Source: an uncultured Clostridia bacterium (GTDB taxonomy: Bacteria > Bacillota > Clostridia > TANB77 > CAG-508). From it: a DNA stretch of 41,418 nucleotides. The translations under genes and the position numbers were made by a program. The stretch is from positions 1 to 41,418 of the forward strand of contig CANQSV010000012.1 in the NCBI GenBank assembly GCA_947626605.1, in the 5' to 3' direction. This document shows, piece after piece, positions 16,137 to 24,522 of the stretch. Under the pieces are notes generated by a model. That model made no database searches and was not told the DNA's origin. It saw only the letters and a program-made list of their open reading frames with translations. The stretch's first letter is position 1, and each line of letters starts with the position of its first letter.

Positions 16137-17024
16137 ATGGAAAGAGTTTTATCTCAAGAAGAAAGAATAAAAAGAGCGGAACAAGTAGCCGAATTAAGGA
16201 GAAGTCTAAGGGAAAACAATCCAAAAGAATATATGTATTCTAAAAGAAAAAATTTTATAGGCGAAGAAGATAAACAAAAAAATAACCGTATACTATTGAG
16301 AATGATAAAACAAATCTGCATATGTTTAGTAGTATATATCTTATTTTTTATAATAAAAAATCAAAATTTTATTTTTTCTGAAGAGTTTACAAGAAATACA
16401 AAAGAAATATTATCTTATGATATAAATTTTGTGGAAATATATAATAATGGAATTAATTTTTTACAACAACTATATAATTCTGAATCTAATGAAGAGAAAA
16501 ATACAGATGATAAAAATAATGACAGTAAAAATCAAGTAAACGATAATGAAAAAGAAAATAACAATGAAAATAAGACCCAAAAAAATGATGAAAAAGAAGT
16601 TTCTACAATGGAGAAAGATGTTAAATATTTAAAAGAAAATTATTCATTAAAGAAGCCAGTACAAGGAATTGTAAGTTCAGAATTTGGGGATAGAAAAGAT
16701 TCAAATCCAATAGTAACTGCAGAACATAAAGGTATAGACATAGCTGCAGAAAAGGGAACTAAGATTATATCAGCAATGGATGGGGTGGTAGATATTGCTA
16801 CCACTTCTTCTTCATATGGAAAGTATGTTGAAATAAATGATGGAAAAATAAAAACTTTGTATGCACATTGTAATAAGTTATATGTAAAAAAAGGAGAGAA
16901 AGTAAAGGCAGGACAGAAAATTGCAGAAGTAGGGAATACAGGAGAAGTTACTGGCTCTCATTTGCATTTTGAAATAAAAGTATCAGATAGAAACATTAAT
17001 CCTGCTTTAATATTAAATTTTTAA
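16137..17024 (+). CDS. spoIVFA: SpoIVFA-like M23 membrane protein
   Basis: Outer forespore membrane protein that holds the protease SpoIVFB inactive until a forespore signal. The 295 residues show a charged cytoplasmic N-terminus (RAEQVAELRRSLR), a membrane helix (about 58-75), a low-complexity N/K/E/D linker (~115-160) and a LytM domain. HKGIDIA and SHLHFEI supply the M23 ligand positions, so unlike many SpoIVFA proteins it could be catalytic; I cannot tell. SpoIVFA identity rests on the layout and on spoIVFB following after 11 bp. Confidence 0.85.
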   Translation: MERVLSQEERIKRAEQVAELRRSLRENNPKEYMYSKRKNFIGEEDKQKNNRILLRMIKQICICLVVYILFFIIKNQNFIFSEEFTRNTKEILSYDINFVEIYNNGINFLQQLYNSESNEEKNTDDKNNDSKNQVNDNEKENNNENKTQKNDEKEVSTMEKDVKYLKENYSLKKPVQGIVSSEFGDRKDSNPIVTAEHKGIDIAAEKGTKIISAMDGVVDIATTSSSYGKYVEINDGKIKTLYAHCNKLYVKKGEKVKAGQKIAEVGNTGEVTGSHLHFEIKVSDRNINPALILNF

Positions 17025-17035
17025 TAGGAGGGAAA

Positions 17036-17749
17036 ATGCGAATTATTGGAAAAATTGAAATGATAATTCTATTAGTAATTTTTTATTTTACAAATCAAGT
17101 ACATATATATTTCCTTTTTATTTTATTTGCAATTATTCATGAAATTGGACATTTAATAGCAGGAATATTAGTTGGAAAAAAAATAGAAAAAATGGAAATT
17201 TTACCTTTAGGCAGTAATATAACATTTAAAAGTGCAGTAGAAGAATATAATAAAAGAATTTATAAAGGAAATCTTGGAAATGTAAAAAATATAATAGTAG
17301 CATTAGCAGGACCATGTGCAAATATTATAATGGCTATTGTTTTATATAAAACAAATATAAATAATGAGATAATATACATAAATTTATTAATTGCATTTTT
17401 TAATTTAATACCAATCTACCCTTTGGATGGAGGAAGAGTAGTTAAAGAAATTTTACATTTAAGCTTAGGTAAGAGGAAAGCAATTAATAAGGTTAATATT
17501 ATATCTAATATTACTATGATAATACTTACTATAATATCAAGTATTATGATATATATATTAAAAAACATTGCGATATTTTTTATAGTTATATATTTATGGT
17601 TAATGGTAATTAAAGAGAACAATAAATATAATGCTATACAAAAAATTTATACAATAGTAGATGAATTTAATACAGATAAAGTACAGAAAGAAGAAAAAGA
17701 ATGCTTGTTAGCAGATATTTCATTTAGTACAAACGATAGTATTGATTAG
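17036..17749 (+). CDS. spoIVFB: SpoIVFB-type intramembrane metalloprotease (M50)
   Basis: Cleaves pro-sigma K in the membrane around the forespore. The 237-residue protein has several membrane helices and the zinc site HEIGH at 35-39; the third ligand Asp lies in LIPIYPLDGGR. ALAGPCANI is the usual conserved loop. The C-terminal region is a soluble tail, where the CBS domain of longer homologues would be. AGGAGG precedes the ATG. Confidence 0.93.
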   Translation: MRIIGKIEMIILLVIFYFTNQVHIYFLFILFAIIHEIGHLIAGILVGKKIEKMEILPLGSNITFKSAVEEYNKRIYKGNLGNVKNIIVALAGPCANIIMAIVLYKTNINNEIIYINLLIAFFNLIPIYPLDGGRVVKEILHLSLGKRKAINKVNIISNITMIILTIISSIMIYILKNIAIFFIVIYLWLMVIKENNKYNAIQKIYTIVDEFNTDKVQKEEKECLLADISFSTNDSID

Positions 17750-17769
17750 TAAAATGATTTATTTAAAGA

Positions 17770-17798
17770 TTGTATAAATTTGCATTATATGTTAAAAT
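17770..17798 (+). promoter_or_regulatory. Promoter of ymdB
   Basis: TTGTAT (17770-17775), 17 bp, TAAAAT (17793-17798), 38 bp from the start. Confidence 0.5.
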
Positions 17799-17836
17799 TA
17801 AGAATGTAAATATACAAGAGAAAGGACGAAAAAGAA

Positions 17837-18610
17837 TTGAAAATCTTAGTTGTTGGAGATATTGTTGGACAATGTGGGGTAAAAAAATTATGTGAAGAAT
17901 TACCCCGATTGAAGAAAAATAAAAATATAGATTTTATTATTGTAAATGGAGAAAACTCAGCGGATGGAATGGGAATTACGCAAAGGATTTTCAAAAGTAT
18001 TATAGAAGCAGGAGCAGATGTTGTTACAATGGGGAACCATACGTGGGGGAAAAAGGATATTTTTAACTTTTTAGATGATTCAAGATTAATAGTACCAGCT
18101 AATTATCCTAAAGGTGTATTGGGAAATCGATATGGGGTATATGAAGTTAATGGAAAGAAAATTGGTGTTATCAATTTACTTGGAAGAACTGATATGAATG
18201 TTTTATCAGAAAATCCATTTATAATTGCAGAAGAAATAATACAAGAAATAAAAAATAAAACAGATATTATAATTGTAGATTTTCATGCAGAAGCGACTGC
18301 TGAAAAAATTGCTATGGGGTATTATTTAGATGGAAAAGTTAATATCTTATTTGGTACACACACACATGTGCAAACAGCAGATGAAACAATATTAGCAAAG
18401 GGAACAGCTTATATAACTGATATAGGAATGACTGGACCAGTAGATTCAGTAATTGGAATGGATATCAATGTATCAATTAAAAGATTTAAAACAACTCTTC
18501 CAGAAAAATATAAAACTGCAGAAGGAAAAGCAATGCTAAATGGTTGCATTTTTGATATTAATGATGAAAATTGTCGAACAGAAAAGATTGAAAGAATAAA
18601 AGTACAATAA
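17837..18610 (+). CDS. ymdB: YmdB-type metallophosphoesterase
   Basis: Phosphodiesterase of the calcineurin-like fold; the B. subtilis homologue acts on 2',3'-cyclic nucleotides and influences biofilm and late adaptive expression. Metal ligands are at the expected places: D8 in VGDIVG, E39/N40 in VNGEN, N67/H68 in MGNHTWG, then VDFHAEATAEK and GTHTHVQTAD. The start codon is TTG at 17837, preceded by AAAGGA at ten-base spacing, and gives the correct N-terminus MKILVVGD. In many Firmicutes rny (RNase Y) precedes ymdB and spoVS follows it; here rny is not adjacent but spoVS is. Confidence 0.93.
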   Translation: MKILVVGDIVGQCGVKKLCEELPRLKKNKNIDFIIVNGENSADGMGITQRIFKSIIEAGADVVTMGNHTWGKKDIFNFLDDSRLIVPANYPKGVLGNRYGVYEVNGKKIGVINLLGRTDMNVLSENPFIIAEEIIQEIKNKTDIIIVDFHAEATAEKIAMGYYLDGKVNILFGTHTHVQTADETILAKGTAYITDIGMTGPVDSVIGMDINVSIKRFKTTLPEKYKTAEGKAMLNGCIFDINDENCRTEKIERIKVQ

Positions 18611-18747
18611 AAGGCGAAAAATGAAGAAAAAAGAAGATGAAAAATACCAAAAATTTCCAAAAAATACTGGACTTTAAAATACAAATATAATATAAATATA
18701 TTTGGTAATAAGTTGCAACAAAATTTAAATTATAGGAGGCAAAAATA

Positions 18748-19011
18748 ATGGAAATTTTAAAAATTTCATCAAAATCAAACCCTAATTCAGTAGCAGGAGC
18801 AATAGCAGGTTTGGTTAAAGAAAGTAATAAGGCAGAAATGCAAGCAATTGGAGCAGGAGCATTAAATCAAGCTATAAAAGCAATAGCAATAGCTAGAGGT
18901 TTTGTAGCACCATCTGGAGTGGATTTGGTATGTGTACCAGCATTTGCAGAGGTAGAAGTTGAAGGAGAAGATAGGACTGGAATTAAAATTCTAGTAGAAT
19001 CTAGGATGTAA
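18748..19011 (+). CDS. spoVS: Stage V sporulation protein S
   Basis: An 87-residue Alba-like protein that in B. subtilis affects septation and coat/cortex stages. The sequence is close to the family throughout: VAGAIAGLVKE, MQAIGAGALNQAIKAIAIARG, and the end TGIKILVESR. AGGAGG precedes the ATG. It has its own upstream space of 137 bp after ymdB, in which I see no confident promoter, and a terminator behind. Confidence 0.96.
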   Translation: MEILKISSKSNPNSVAGAIAGLVKESNKAEMQAIGAGALNQAIKAIAIARGFVAPSGVDLVCVPAFAEVEVEGEDRTGIKILVESRM

Positions 19012-19032
19012 AAAAGAAAGTTATAGATATGG

Positions 19033-19069
19033 GGAGCAAAATTATTAAATTAATTATGCTCCTTTTTTT
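19033..19069 (+). terminator. Intrinsic terminator of spoVS
   Basis: GGAGCA (19033-19038) pairs with TGCTCC (19057-19062), with further A/T pairing inside, followed by seven T. Confidence 0.85.
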
Positions 19070-19108
19070 ATATTGTACCAAAATTCTAATTTTCATTTAT
19101 ATTGTAGG
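19069..19108. repeat. Two TATATTGTA repeats, also found at 2061 and 2227
   Basis: TATATTGTA occurs at 19069-19077 and, as TATATTGTAGG, at 19098-19108. The same core forms the direct repeats at 2051-2239. All copies follow a terminator or lie between genes. The motif is short and AT-rich, so chance is possible. Confidence 0.35.
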
Positions 19109-19117
19109 TAAACTTAC

Positions 19118-19146
19118 TTGAAAAAAAATAAGATTTAATATATTAT
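19118..19146 (+). promoter_or_regulatory. Promoter of the solute-binding protein gene
   Basis: TTGAAA (19118-19123), 17 bp, TATTAT (19141-19146), 36 bp before the start. Confidence 0.5.
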
Positions 19147-19182
19147 TGAGAAGTAAAAAATAAATGGTAATGGAGGCTAGAT

Positions 19183-20781
19183 ATGAGATTAAATTTATTT
19201 AGATATATATTTATACTTTTTGTTATAATTCTAATTATCATTTCAGTGTATTATTTAAAAAAAGATGATAAACCAATTCAAGGTGATAATACAAATGGAG
19301 AAGCAACAGAAACTATACTAACAGATTTACGATTAGCTGTAGTATCATTAGATAATATGAATCCAATATTAAGTAAAAACCAAAATGTGCAAGATATATC
19401 TAAATTAATATGTGAGCCACTATTTAACATAACAGAAAACTTCAGATTAGAACCATGTTTAGCTACAGAATGGGCAAAAGTTGATTCAACTACATATTTA
19501 GTAAAGTTAAGAGAAAATGTTGTTTGGCAAGATGGAAGTCAATTTACAGTTGAAGATGTAAAATTCACAATAGACAAAATAAAAGATAATAAGAATGAAT
19601 CTATATATAGATATAATCTAGCAAATCTAATAGAACTCGAGATTATAGATGAATATACATTAAAAATAAAATTAAATAAGGAAGAGCCATTTTTTGAATA
19701 CAATCTAACATTTCCAATAATTTCAAAAAGTTTTTTTGATAACGAAGATTTTTTAAAAACTGATAAAAACAATTATCCACTTGGAACAGGCAGATACAAA
19801 TTCGTTGCATTACAAGAAAACACAATAGAATTAGCGAAGAATGAAAATTGGTGGAATATAGAAAATAAAAATGGAAGAATAGAAAAAATAACAATTAATA
19901 AATATAATTCCATGGGAGAAGTTTATAATGATTTTAGATTGGGAAATGTAGACTTATTAACAACTAATACCTTAGTAGTAGAAAATTATATTGGAACAAT
20001 AGGTTTTATTAAAATTGACTGTAAAGGAAGAGAATATGATTATTTATCACTAAATTGTAAAAACAAATTTTTGAAAGATGAAAAAGTAAGAAATGCTGTA
20101 AATTATGCAATAGATACTCAAGCAATAATAAATAACGTTTTCTATGGAAGATATTATGAAACAAAATTTCCTTTGGACTATGGTAATTTTGCATATACAG
20201 CAATAGATACACAAAATTATGATTTAGAAAAAGCAAAAAAAATACTAAAAGATGATGGCTGGACTTTAAAAAATAAAGTTTGGCAAAAAAAGGTTCAAGG
20301 ATATACACAGCAACTCAGTCTAAATTTAGTTGTAAAAAATACTGATGATAATGCTTTAAAAACAGCAGATTTAATAAAAAAACAATTAGAGTCTTTTGGA
20401 ATAAAAATCGATGTATATGAAGTTAGTGAAAACAGATATGAAGATTATTTAGAAGATAAAAATTATGATATGATTATAACAGGAATTTATAATTCTAATA
20501 CTCCAAATTTAGAGACTTTTTTTGGAAATGACAATATATCTAACTATTCTAATAAAGAAATAAAAAATATTATTAAAGAAGCAAAAGACATAACAGATGA
20601 TAATTTGTTACACCAGAAGTATGCTAAAATAATAGAAATATATCAAAAACAATTACCATTTATAGGATTATATAGAAGTAAAAATACTTTGGTTCACACA
20701 CCAAGTTTGCGTGGAAATATATCACCAAATAACTATAATATATTTTATAATGTAGAAACATGGTATAGACAAGCACAATAA
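19183..20781 (+). CDS. Membrane-anchored family 5 (peptide-type) solute-binding protein
   Basis: Resembles the binding proteins of oligopeptide/nickel ABC importers (SBP_bac_5). A strong N-terminal hydrophobic segment (about 6-25) is followed by the usual domain: VSLDNMNPILSKN, CEPLFNI, ATEWAKVDSTTYLVKLRENVVWQDG, FTVEDVKFTIDK, GTGRYKFV, VRNAVNYAID. Unlike typical Gram-positive binding proteins it has no lipobox cysteine after the helix, so it is probably held by an uncleaved membrane segment or released. No permease or ATPase gene is nearby, so it may serve a transporter encoded elsewhere or act as a receptor. The ligand is unknown. Confidence 0.88.
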   Translation: MRLNLFRYIFILFVIILIIISVYYLKKDDKPIQGDNTNGEATETILTDLRLAVVSLDNMNPILSKNQNVQDISKLICEPLFNITENFRLEPCLATEWAKVDSTTYLVKLRENVVWQDGSQFTVEDVKFTIDKIKDNKNESIYRYNLANLIELEIIDEYTLKIKLNKEEPFFEYNLTFPIISKSFFDNEDFLKTDKNNYPLGTGRYKFVALQENTIELAKNENWWNIENKNGRIEKITINKYNSMGEVYNDFRLGNVDLLTTNTLVVENYIGTIGFIKIDCKGREYDYLSLNCKNKFLKDEKVRNAVNYAIDTQAIINNVFYGRYYETKFPLDYGNFAYTAIDTQNYDLEKAKKILKDDGWTLKNKVWQKKVQGYTQQLSLNLVVKNTDDNALKTADLIKKQLESFGIKIDVYEVSENRYEDYLEDKNYDMIITGIYNSNTPNLETFFGNDNISNYSNKEIKNIIKEAKDITDDNLLHQKYAKIIEIYQKQLPFIGLYRSKNTLVHTPSLRGNISPNNYNIFYNVETWYRQAQ

Positions 20782-20811
20782 ATCAAGAGAAAATATTTAA
20801 TAAAAAAACTA

Positions 20812-20839
20812 TTGACAAAAAATATAAATAGTATATAAT
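20812..20839 (+). promoter_or_regulatory. Promoter of recA
   Basis: Perfect TTGACA (20812-20817), 16 bp, perfect TATAAT (20834-20839). Confidence 0.75.
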
Positions 20840-20844
20840 AATCA

Positions 20845-20858
20845 CAAACAAACGTTTA
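20845..20858 (+). promoter_or_regulatory. LexA (SOS) box variant at the recA promoter
   Basis: CAAACAAACGTTTA matches the Gram-positive LexA consensus CGAACRNRYGTTYC except G to A at position 2 and the last base. It lies at the expected transcription start, where LexA would block recA. The placement supports the call. Confidence 0.6.
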
Positions 20859-20878
20859 GAAAAATCGAGGAGGAACAT

Positions 20879-21940
20879 ATGAGTAAAGATATTTCAGAAA
20901 AAAGAAAAGCACTAGAAGTAGCAATGGGACAGATTGAAAAACAATTTGGAAAAGGATCAGTAATGAAGCTTGGAGAATTCCAAGCAATGAATATAGAAGC
21001 AATTCCAACAGGAGCATTAGGTTTGGATATTGCATTAGGAATAGGTGGAGTACCACGTGGAAGAATAATTGAAATATATGGACCAGAATCATCTGGAAAA
21101 ACAACGCTAGCATTACATATAATAGCAGAGGCTCAAAAAGCAAATGGAGAAGCAGCTTTTATAGATGCAGAACATGCCTTAGATCCAGTATATGCAAAAC
21201 ACTTAGGAGTAGATATAGACAACCTAATTGTGTCACAACCAGATACAGGAGAACAAGCCTTAGAAATAGCAGAAGCATTAATTAGAAGTGGCGCATTAGA
21301 CGTAATAGTAGTAGATTCTGTTGCTGCATTAGTGCCAAAGGCAGAAATTGATGGAGAAATGGGAGATTCACATGTAGGTCTACAAGCTAGATTAATGTCA
21401 CAAGCATTAAGAAAATTAGCTGGGGCAATAAATAAATCAAAAACAGTTCTTATATTTATTAACCAATTAAGGGAAAAAGTAGGCATTATGTTTGGAAATC
21501 CAGAAACAACAACTGGAGGAAGAGCACTTAAATTCTATGCATCAGTAAGAATGGATATAAGAAGAATAGAAAATATAAAACAAGATGGAGAAGTTGTTGG
21601 GAGTAGAACTAGAGTAAAAATAGTAAAAAATAAAGTAGCTCCACCTTTCAGAGAAGTAGAATTTGATATAGTTTATGGAAAAGGCATATCAAAAGAAGGC
21701 AGTCTATTAGACATGGCAGTTAACTTAGAAATTATAGATAAATCTGGAGCTTGGTTTAGTTATCAAGGACAAAAAATAGGTCAAGGTAGAGAAAATGCTA
21801 AAAAATATATAGCAGAAAATCCAGAATTTATGGCAGAAATAGATAAAAAAGTAAGAGATAATTTTTCTCAAGCTTTTGAAAAAAGTTTAATTGATGATAT
21901 AGAAGAAGTAGAAAAAGATGAAGAAGAAACAGAAGATTAA
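20879..21940 (+). CDS. recA: Recombinase RecA
   Basis: Strand-exchange and SOS co-protease protein. The 353-residue sequence is standard: Walker A GPESSGKT at 68-75, AEHALDP, the Walker B stretch [17 protein letters not shown]1/L2 loops including [19 protein letters not shown] and [15 protein letters not shown]. The acidic tail ([12 protein letters not shown]) is typical. AGGAGG precedes the ATG. It has a consensus promoter and a LexA-like box; recX and scpA follow on the same strand. Confidence 0.98.
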   Translation: MSKDISEKRKALEVAMGQIEKQFGKGSVMKLGEFQAMNIEAIPTGALGLDIALGIGGVPRGRIIEIYGPESSGKTTLALHIIAEAQKANGEAAFIDAEHALDPVYAKHLGVDIDNLIVSQPDTGEQALEIAEALIRSGALDVIVVDSVAALVPKAEIDGEMGDSHVGLQARLMSQALRKLAGAINKSKTVLIFINQLREKVGIMFGNPETTTGGRALKFYASVRMDIRRIENIKQDGEVVGSRTRVKIVKNKVAPPFREVEFDIVYGKGISKEGSLLDMAVNLEIIDKSGAWFSYQGQKIGQGRENAKKYIAENPEFMAEIDKKVRDNFSQAFEKSLIDDIEEVEKDEEETED

Positions 21941-22007
21941 ATAAAATATAGCAATAATAAAAACTAAAAATACCAAGGCAATAATGAAAACAAGGACGTG
22001 AAAAAAT

Positions 22008-22454
22008 ATGTATACAATAGAAGAATTCGATGAACAAAAATCTAAAATAATGAAATACATTGTATATAAAAAAAGAACAGAAAATGAAATTCGAAGCAAA
22101 TTCAAATCAATAGTGGATGCCGATTTGTTAGACGATATAATTGCTCATTTAAAAGAAGCTGGATATGTAGATGATAAAAATTATATAGCAAAGAGTATAA
22201 ATGAATTCATAAATTTAAAGAATTTATCAATAAGAGAAATAAAATATAAACTAATGACGAAAGGGTTAGATAACAGATTAATAGATGATTATATAGATGA
22301 TAATATAGAAATGCTATTAGAATATGAACAAAAATCAGCAAGAAGTTTAGCCATAAAAAAATCAAGCATATTAACAATAGATGAAATAAATTTATATCTT
22401 ATAAATAAAGGATATAAAAAGAGTAGTATTGAATATGCATTAGAAGAACTTTAA
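22008..22454 (+). CDS. recX: RecX-like regulatory protein
   Basis: RecX binds RecA filaments and modulates their activity. The 148-residue protein is all helical with RecX repeats: RTENEIRSKF.. and DLLDDIIAHLKEAGYVDDKNYIAKSINEF, then LSIREIKYKLMTKGLDNRLIDDYI. This is a tandem three-helix layout, at the short end of family length. The position directly behind recA supports the identity, although sequence identity is modest. Confidence 0.82.
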   Translation: MYTIEEFDEQKSKIMKYIVYKKRTENEIRSKFKSIVDADLLDDIIAHLKEAGYVDDKNYIAKSINEFINLKNLSIREIKYKLMTKGLDNRLIDDYIDDNIEMLLEYEQKSARSLAIKKSSILTIDEINLYLINKGYKKSSIEYALEEL

Positions 22455-22466
22455 AGGAGCAATATA

Positions 22467-23225
22467 ATGAATAACGTATTAACTTTAGAAACAAATAAGT
22501 ATTCAATAAAAATAGAAAATTTTGAAGGACCTTTAGACTTATTATGCCATTTAATAGATAAAAACAAAATGGATATATATGATATTAAAATATCTGAAAT
22601 AACAGATCAATATATAGAATATATAAATGAAATGGAAAAAATGAATCTAGAATTAACAAGTGAATTTTTAATAATGGCATCAACCTTGTTATATTTAAAA
22701 TCAAAAGGCTTATTACCTTCACAAAATGAAGAAGAGGAAGAAATAACAGAGGAAGAATTAATTAGAAGAATTATAGAATATAAAAAATATAAAGAAATAA
22801 CAAAAAACTTCAGGGAAAACTTAGAAATCTATTCAAAAAGATTTTACAGAGTACAGGAAGATATAAAACTTCCAAAGCAAGAACTAGAATCTAATTATAC
22901 GAAAGAAATTATACCACAAATATATTCTAGAATTTTTAATAAAAATAAAGAAAAAGTTAATGAGAATGCAAAGAATATAGAAAAAATTGCTATTACAGAA
23001 ACATATTCTGTTGGAGATAAAGTAAAAGAAATGTTTAGGGAGTTAATAAGAAAACCTAAATTTGTATTCAACAAATTATATAAGACATCTAGTTGCAATA
23101 AACAGGAAGTTGTTACAGCTTTTACAGGTTTATTAGAACTTTCAAGAAGAAGCAAAGTATTAACAACCCAGGAAGAACTTTTTGGAGATATTATAGTTCA
23201 AAAAAACAAAAAGAAAATATCATAG
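22467..23225 (+). CDS. scpA: Segregation and condensation protein A
   Basis: Kleisin partner of SMC in chromosome condensation. The 252 residues begin with the ScpA signature FEGPLDLLCHLIDKNKMDIYDIKISEITDQY and FLIMASTLLYLKSKGLLP; the C-terminal winged helix appears as VVTAFTGLLELSRRSKV. The partner gene scpB, often immediately downstream, is not in this window. It overlaps nothing and follows recX by 12 bp. A terminator-like hairpin begins 25 bp after its stop. Confidence 0.93.
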   Translation: MNNVLTLETNKYSIKIENFEGPLDLLCHLIDKNKMDIYDIKISEITDQYIEYINEMEKMNLELTSEFLIMASTLLYLKSKGLLPSQNEEEEEITEEELIRRIIEYKKYKEITKNFRENLEIYSKRFYRVQEDIKLPKQELESNYTKEIIPQIYSRIFNKNKEKVNENAKNIEKIAITETYSVGDKVKEMFRELIRKPKFVFNKLYKTSSCNKQEVVTAFTGLLELSRRSKVLTTQEELFGDIIVQKNKKKIS

Positions 23226-23249
23226 TGTATTATTAGGAATAATATGGTT

Positions 23250-23298
23250 AAACTAGTATAAAACAAACTAAGGAGCTTTGTTTTATGCTAGTTTTTTT
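23250..23298 (+). terminator. Terminator-like hairpin overlapping the next gene's start
   Basis: An 18-bp stem with one T-G pair (23250-23267 with 23277-23294) is followed by a seven-T run (23292-23298). The nine-base loop holds AAGGAG, the ribosome binding site of the DUF2953 gene, and the 3' arm contains its ATG (23285-23287). It may act both as scpA terminator and as a translational switch. Confidence 0.75.
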
Positions 23299-23950
23299 GT
23301 TATGGACAGTAATAGTTATTATTACTTTAATTTTAATAGTTAGTTTAATTATTTTTTTTTCAAACATAAGAATAGAAATTAATAGTTTAGAAATAACTTA
23401 TGGAAATAATGAAGATCCAAAATTTGATTTCGATATTTTATTAAAAACATATTTGTTTAATTTTATAAAGATTTCTGAGATAAAGATTGATAAAAATAAA
23501 GTACAAAAATGTATAGAAAGGCTAGAAGATACCCAAATATATATAAAGCTTTTAGAAAATAAAAAATTTGATTCAGAAATAATAAAAACAGTAAAGAAAT
23601 ATATAAAAATATATAAAAAACAGTTTAATAAAAGTCCAGTATATTTGAAAAGTATATTTTTAAAATTAGAATTCGGGTTGATAGATGGAGCTGTAACGAC
23701 ATATATAGCTTCTTTACTATCAATTTTATTGGGAAATTTATTATATTGGTTTAAAGGGGAATACTACAAATTTAATATTATCGGAAATATTAAAAACAAT
23801 AGTATGATAAATATAAAACTGCTTTTTAAAAGTATAATTACAATAAATATGAAGCATATTATTATTATATTATTAAAAATGATTTTAAAGGGAGTGAAGG
23901 AGAATGACAGAACATCCTATAGAGGGCTTAATGAATACAGCTATGAGTAA
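23285..23950 (+). CDS. DUF2953 (YtfI-like) membrane protein
   Basis: A 221-residue protein with an N-terminal membrane helix (about 2-27), a central soluble part, and hydrophobic segments in the C-terminal half (GAVTTYIASLLSILLGNLLYWF and the MKHIIIILLKMILKG end). The layout, and the position ahead of a gerW homologue, fit DUF2953, called ytfI in B. subtilis and linked to sporulation by context. Its start codon lies inside a terminator-like hairpin, so expression is probably controlled. It overlaps the next gene by 47 bp. Confidence 0.82.
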   Translation: MLVFLLWTVIVIITLILIVSLIIFFSNIRIEINSLEITYGNNEDPKFDFDILLKTYLFNFIKISEIKIDKNKVQKCIERLEDTQIYIKLLENKKFDSEIIKTVKKYIKIYKKQFNKSPVYLKSIFLKLEFGLIDGAVTTYIASLLSILLGNLLYWFKGEYYKFNIIGNIKNNSMINIKLLFKSIITINMKHIIIILLKMILKGVKENDRTSYRGLNEYSYE

Positions 23951-24470
23951 TATAAGACAAATGATAGATGTAAATACAATAATAGGAAATCCAATTCAAA
24001 CCATACCAGGAACGCTAATTGTTCCTGTATCAAAAGTAAGTTTTGGTTTCGCTTCAGGAGGAGCAGAGTATGATACAAAAGATAAATGCAACAAAAAAAT
24101 AAGTATTGAAAAGAGCAATAAAGAAATAAAAGGAGATAATAAAGAAAACTATCCATTTGGTGGGGGAAGTGGAGCAACAGTTTCAATAAAACCAATAGGT
24201 TTTTTAGTAATACAAAACGAAACTGTTAAACTTCTAAATATAGAACACGATAGTGCTTGGGACAAATTATTTGACTATGCACCAGAAGTAATAAACAAAG
24301 TAAATAGTTTTGTGGATAAATTGGCTAATAAAAAGCAAGACCAAGAAAATAAAGATAAAGAGAAAGATAAAAATCAAAATAATTCTAATAATGAAAAAAT
24401 AAGCTATGAAATAGAATATGATAGCGATGGAAATACAGTAAGTGAAAATATAGAAATAGAAGATGAATAA
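23904..24470 (+). CDS. ytfJ: GerW family sporulation protein (YtfJ)
   Basis: Spore protein needed for normal germination in B. subtilis. The core is recognisable: HPIEGLMNTAMSNIRQMIDVNTIIGNPIQT, VPVSKVSFGFASGGAEY, FGGGSGATVSIKPIGFLVI. The C-terminal third is a charged, N/K/E-rich tail not conserved in the family. GGGAG precedes the ATG. The 47-bp overlap with the DUF2953 gene suggests they are coupled. Confidence 0.92.
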   Translation: MTEHPIEGLMNTAMSNIRQMIDVNTIIGNPIQTIPGTLIVPVSKVSFGFASGGAEYDTKDKCNKKISIEKSNKEIKGDNKENYPFGGGSGATVSIKPIGFLVIQNETVKLLNIEHDSAWDKLFDYAPEVINKVNSFVDKLANKKQDQENKDKEKDKNQNNSNNEKISYEIEYDSDGNTVSENIEIEDE

Positions 24471-24508
24471 AAAATAGGTAGCCATAATACAAGGGCTACC
24501 TGTTTTTT
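24470..24508. terminator. Bidirectional terminator
   Basis: AGGTAGCC (24476-24483) pairs with GGCTACCT (24494-24501). T runs follow on both strands (24503-24508 for +, complement of 24470-24474 for -). It serves the convergent ytfJ and BI-1 genes. Confidence 0.88.
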
Positions 24509-24522
24509 ATATAAGATTAAAA

